Of a stretch of DNA of 39,125 nucleotides, positions 37,188-39,125 are shown piece by piece (positions within the stretch are counted from its first letter, which is position 1; every line of letters begins with the position of its first letter). This DNA is from Parcubacteria group bacterium GW2011_GWA2_40_143. GTDB taxonomy: Bacteria > Patescibacteriota > Minisyncoccia > UBA9983. The notes under the pieces were generated by a model. The model saw nothing but the letters and a program-made list of their open reading frames with translations. It searched no databases and had not been told where the DNA came from. The stretch is taken from positions 1-39,125 of the forward strand of contig LBYH01000005.1 in NCBI GenBank assembly GCA_000996035.1, in the 5' to 3' direction. A program made the position numbers and the translations under genes.

Positions 37188-38942
37188 ATGATGACATCGT
37201 CGCAAATTCGCCAAAAATTTCTTAGGTTCTTTGAGGAAAGAGGGCATACTATAATACCCAGCGCTTCTTTGGTGCCAAACGAGGCGGATCCGACAGTGCT
37301 TTTTACCACGGCTGGAATGCATCCTTTAGTGCCGTATTTTCTTGGTGAGAAACACCCCGGGGGCAAAAGAGTCGTCAGTTCTCAAAAGTGCGTCCGCACC
37401 GCGGACATATCAGAGGTGGGAGATGCGAGTCATTTAACTTTTTTTGAAATGCTCGGTAACTGGTCTTTTGGCGATTATTTTAAAAAAGAGGCGATAGAGT
37501 GGAGTTGGGAATTTCTTACTGATAAACAATGGCTAGGGCTTGATAAAAATCGTCTAGCTGTTTCCGTATTCGCCGGAGACGCTGACGCGCCTTTTGACGA
37601 AGAAGCCTTTAATCTTTGGAAGAGATTTGGAGTGCCGGAAAAGAAGATATCCAAATTGCCGAAGAAAAATAATTGGTGGGGGCCGGCCGGAACATCGGGG
37701 CCGTGCGGACCGGATACGGAAATTTTTTATTGGACGGGAGATCCGGATAAAATACCGGAAACATTTAATGATGATAATAACTTGTGGGTGGAAATCTGGA
37801 ATAACGTTTTTATGGAATATAATAAAACCGATGAGGGCAACTTTGAGCCGCTCAAGCAGAAAAACGTGGACACCGGCATGGGGCTAGAGAGAATTATCAT
37901 GATATTGCAAGATAAAGATAATGTATATGAGACGGACCTTTTCCAACCGATAGTTGATAAAGTCAAAAGTCAAAAGTCAAAAGTCAAAATTGAAGAAAAA
38001 TCTATCAGAGTAATTGCCGACCACATAAAGGCCAGTGTCTTCATAATCGCCGACGATGTGGAGCCCTCCAATACCGGCAGAGGATACGTTTTAAGAAGAC
38101 TCATAAGGCGAGCGGTAAGACACGGAAAATTGCTGGGGATTGGAGAAAACTTTTTGGCAAAAGTTGCCGGATCTGTTTTTGAAATTTATAAAGAATCTTA
38201 TCCGGAACTTAAACAAAGTAAAGAAAAAATTTTGGATGAAATAAAAAAAGAAGAAGAAAGATTTACCAAAACTCTCAACCACGGATTAAAAGAGTTTGGT
38301 AAGATAGCAAAAAATAAAATTATCTCTGGCAGGGATGCCTTTATTCTCTTTTCCACTTATGGGTTTCCTGTAGAGATTACTCAGGATATGGCTAAAGAAA
38401 AAGGGATTGATGTAGACATAGAAAGCTTTGATAAGGAGCTTAAAGAACATCAAGAGCTTTCCAAAACCGCTTCGGTTGGCATGTTTAAGGGCGGTCTCTC
38501 TTCTGCCGGAGCGCGAACAGCCAAACTCCACACAGCCACGCATCTTCTTCACGCGGCTTTAAGAAAAGTTTTGGGAGACCATGTTTCTCAGAAAGGCAGC
38601 AATATCACGGAAGAGAGATTGCGTTTTGATTTTTCTCATCCGGAAAAGCTTACGGAAGAGCAGAAGCGGGAACTGGAAGATCTGGTAAACGAGAAAATAA
38701 AAGAAGACCTGTCCGTCATTTGCGAAGAGATGGAATTGAACGAAGCCAAAAACTCTGGCGCCATAGGCATCTTTGGAAGCAAATATGGCGATAAGGTGAA
38801 GGTGTATTCGGTTGGCGATTTCTCTAAAGAAATTTGCGGCGGCCCTCATGCCAAAACTACCGGCGAGCTTGGGAGATTTAAAATTGTCAAAGAAGAAGCT
38901 GCTTCCGCCGGTGTCCGCCGAATCAAAGCAATATTGGAGTAA
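37188..38942 (+). CDS. alaS: alanyl-tRNA synthetase, lacking the C-Ala domain
   Basis: 584 aa; QIRQKFLRFFEERGHTIIPSASLVP, TTAGMHPLVPYFLG, GPCGPDTEIFY, NTGRGYVLRRLIRRAVRHG, TATHLLHAALRKVLG, EICGGPHAKTTGELGRFKIVKEEAASAGVRRIKAILE. Confidence 0.97.
   Translation: MMTSSQIRQKFLRFFEERGHTIIPSASLVPNEADPTVLFTTAGMHPLVPYFLGEKHPGGKRVVSSQKCVRTADISEVGDASHLTFFEMLGNWSFGDYFKKEAIEWSWEFLTDKQWLGLDKNRLAVSVFAGDADAPFDEEAFNLWKRFGVPEKKISKLPKKNNWWGPAGTSGPCGPDTEIFYWTGDPDKIPETFNDDNNLWVEIWNNVFMEYNKTDEGNFEPLKQKNVDTGMGLERIIMILQDKDNVYETDLFQPIVDKVKSQKSKVKIEEKSIRVIADHIKASVFIIADDVEPSNTGRGYVLRRLIRRAVRHGKLLGIGENFLAKVAGSVFEIYKESYPELKQSKEKILDEIKKEEERFTKTLNHGLKEFGKIAKNKIISGRDAFILFSTYGFPVEITQDMAKEKGIDVDIESFDKELKEHQELSKTASVGMFKGGLSSAGARTAKLHTATHLLHAALRKVLGDHVSQKGSNITEERLRFDFSHPEKLTEEQKRELEDLVNEKIKEDLSVICEEMELNEAKNSGAIGIFGSKYGDKVKVYSVGDFSKEICGGPHAKTTGELGRFKIVKEEAASAGVRRIKAILE
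37961..37988 (+). repeat. heptanucleotide array in alaS
   Basis: AGTCAAA x4, encoding part of DKVKSQKSKVKIEEK. Confidence 0.85.
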
Positions 38943-38944
38943 TA

Positions 38945-38977
38945 ACCCACTTGGAGACTGAGTCTCCAAGTGGGTTA
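38945..38977 (+). terminator. perfect 16-bp hairpin after alaS (terminator or REP-like)
   Basis: AACCCACTTGGAGACT-G-AGTCTCCAAGTGGGTT; no strong T-run follows. Confidence 0.55.
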
Positions 38978-39004
38978 GATCATAAAACCGGAAGCCATTT
39001 TATT

Positions 39005-39057
39005 TTTTACTCCAATGTCAAGGTTGAACCTTGACATTGGAGTAAAAGTTATCCACA
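39005..39057. repeat. 43-bp perfect palindrome plus DnaA-box-like motif (locus 3)
   Basis: TTTTACTCCAATGTCAAGGTT-G-AACCTTGACATTGGAGTAAAA (39005-39047), then TTATCCACA (39049-39057). Confidence 0.8.
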
Positions 39058-39125
39058 CCTTTCATTTCTTTTATTTTTTCCTATGTTTAAATAATCTTAA
39101 TGTGTCTGAAAGAAATATCGTCGCA

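Overview
The window looks like an AT-rich chromosomal segment of a Candidate Phyla Radiation (Parcubacteria-like) bacterium using the standard bacterial code; the lineage call is inference from gene content and reduced protein sizes. Conserved genes: groES-groEL, RNase P RNA, an O-antigen-ligase/TPR membrane protein, MurJ, LepA, an FtsB/DivIC-like protein, tRNA-Gly(CCC), MurB, a DUF4015-like putative glycoside hydrolase, an MNT nucleotidyltransferase with a tiny overlapping ORF, a TraG/VirD4-like ATPase with a Cys-rich segment, a lamin-tail/PKD surface protein, four glycosyltransferases plus GtrA, a coiled-coil lytic transglycosylase, a short PrfA, L31, two large Ser/Thr-rich surface loci, a GT39/GT2/PMT glycosylation module, rpsB-tsf, tRNA-Thr(TGT) and a short AlaRS. 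The most interesting signals are: (1) an exact 25-bp tandem duplication that splits a ~1589-aa surface protein into two ORFs; (2) an 82-bp palindromic repeat with two near-identical full copies and a half copy abutting an N-terminally truncated prfA; (3) palindromes with a CAAGG..CCTTG core, three paired with AGTTATCCACA and one inside a coding gene; (4) heptanucleotide repeat arrays inside coding sequences; (5) an inverted-repeat cassette plus a partial tRNA-Thr duplicate; (6) a surface-protein/O-mannosyltransferase-like operon. No CRISPR array, intact transposon or phage was seen.
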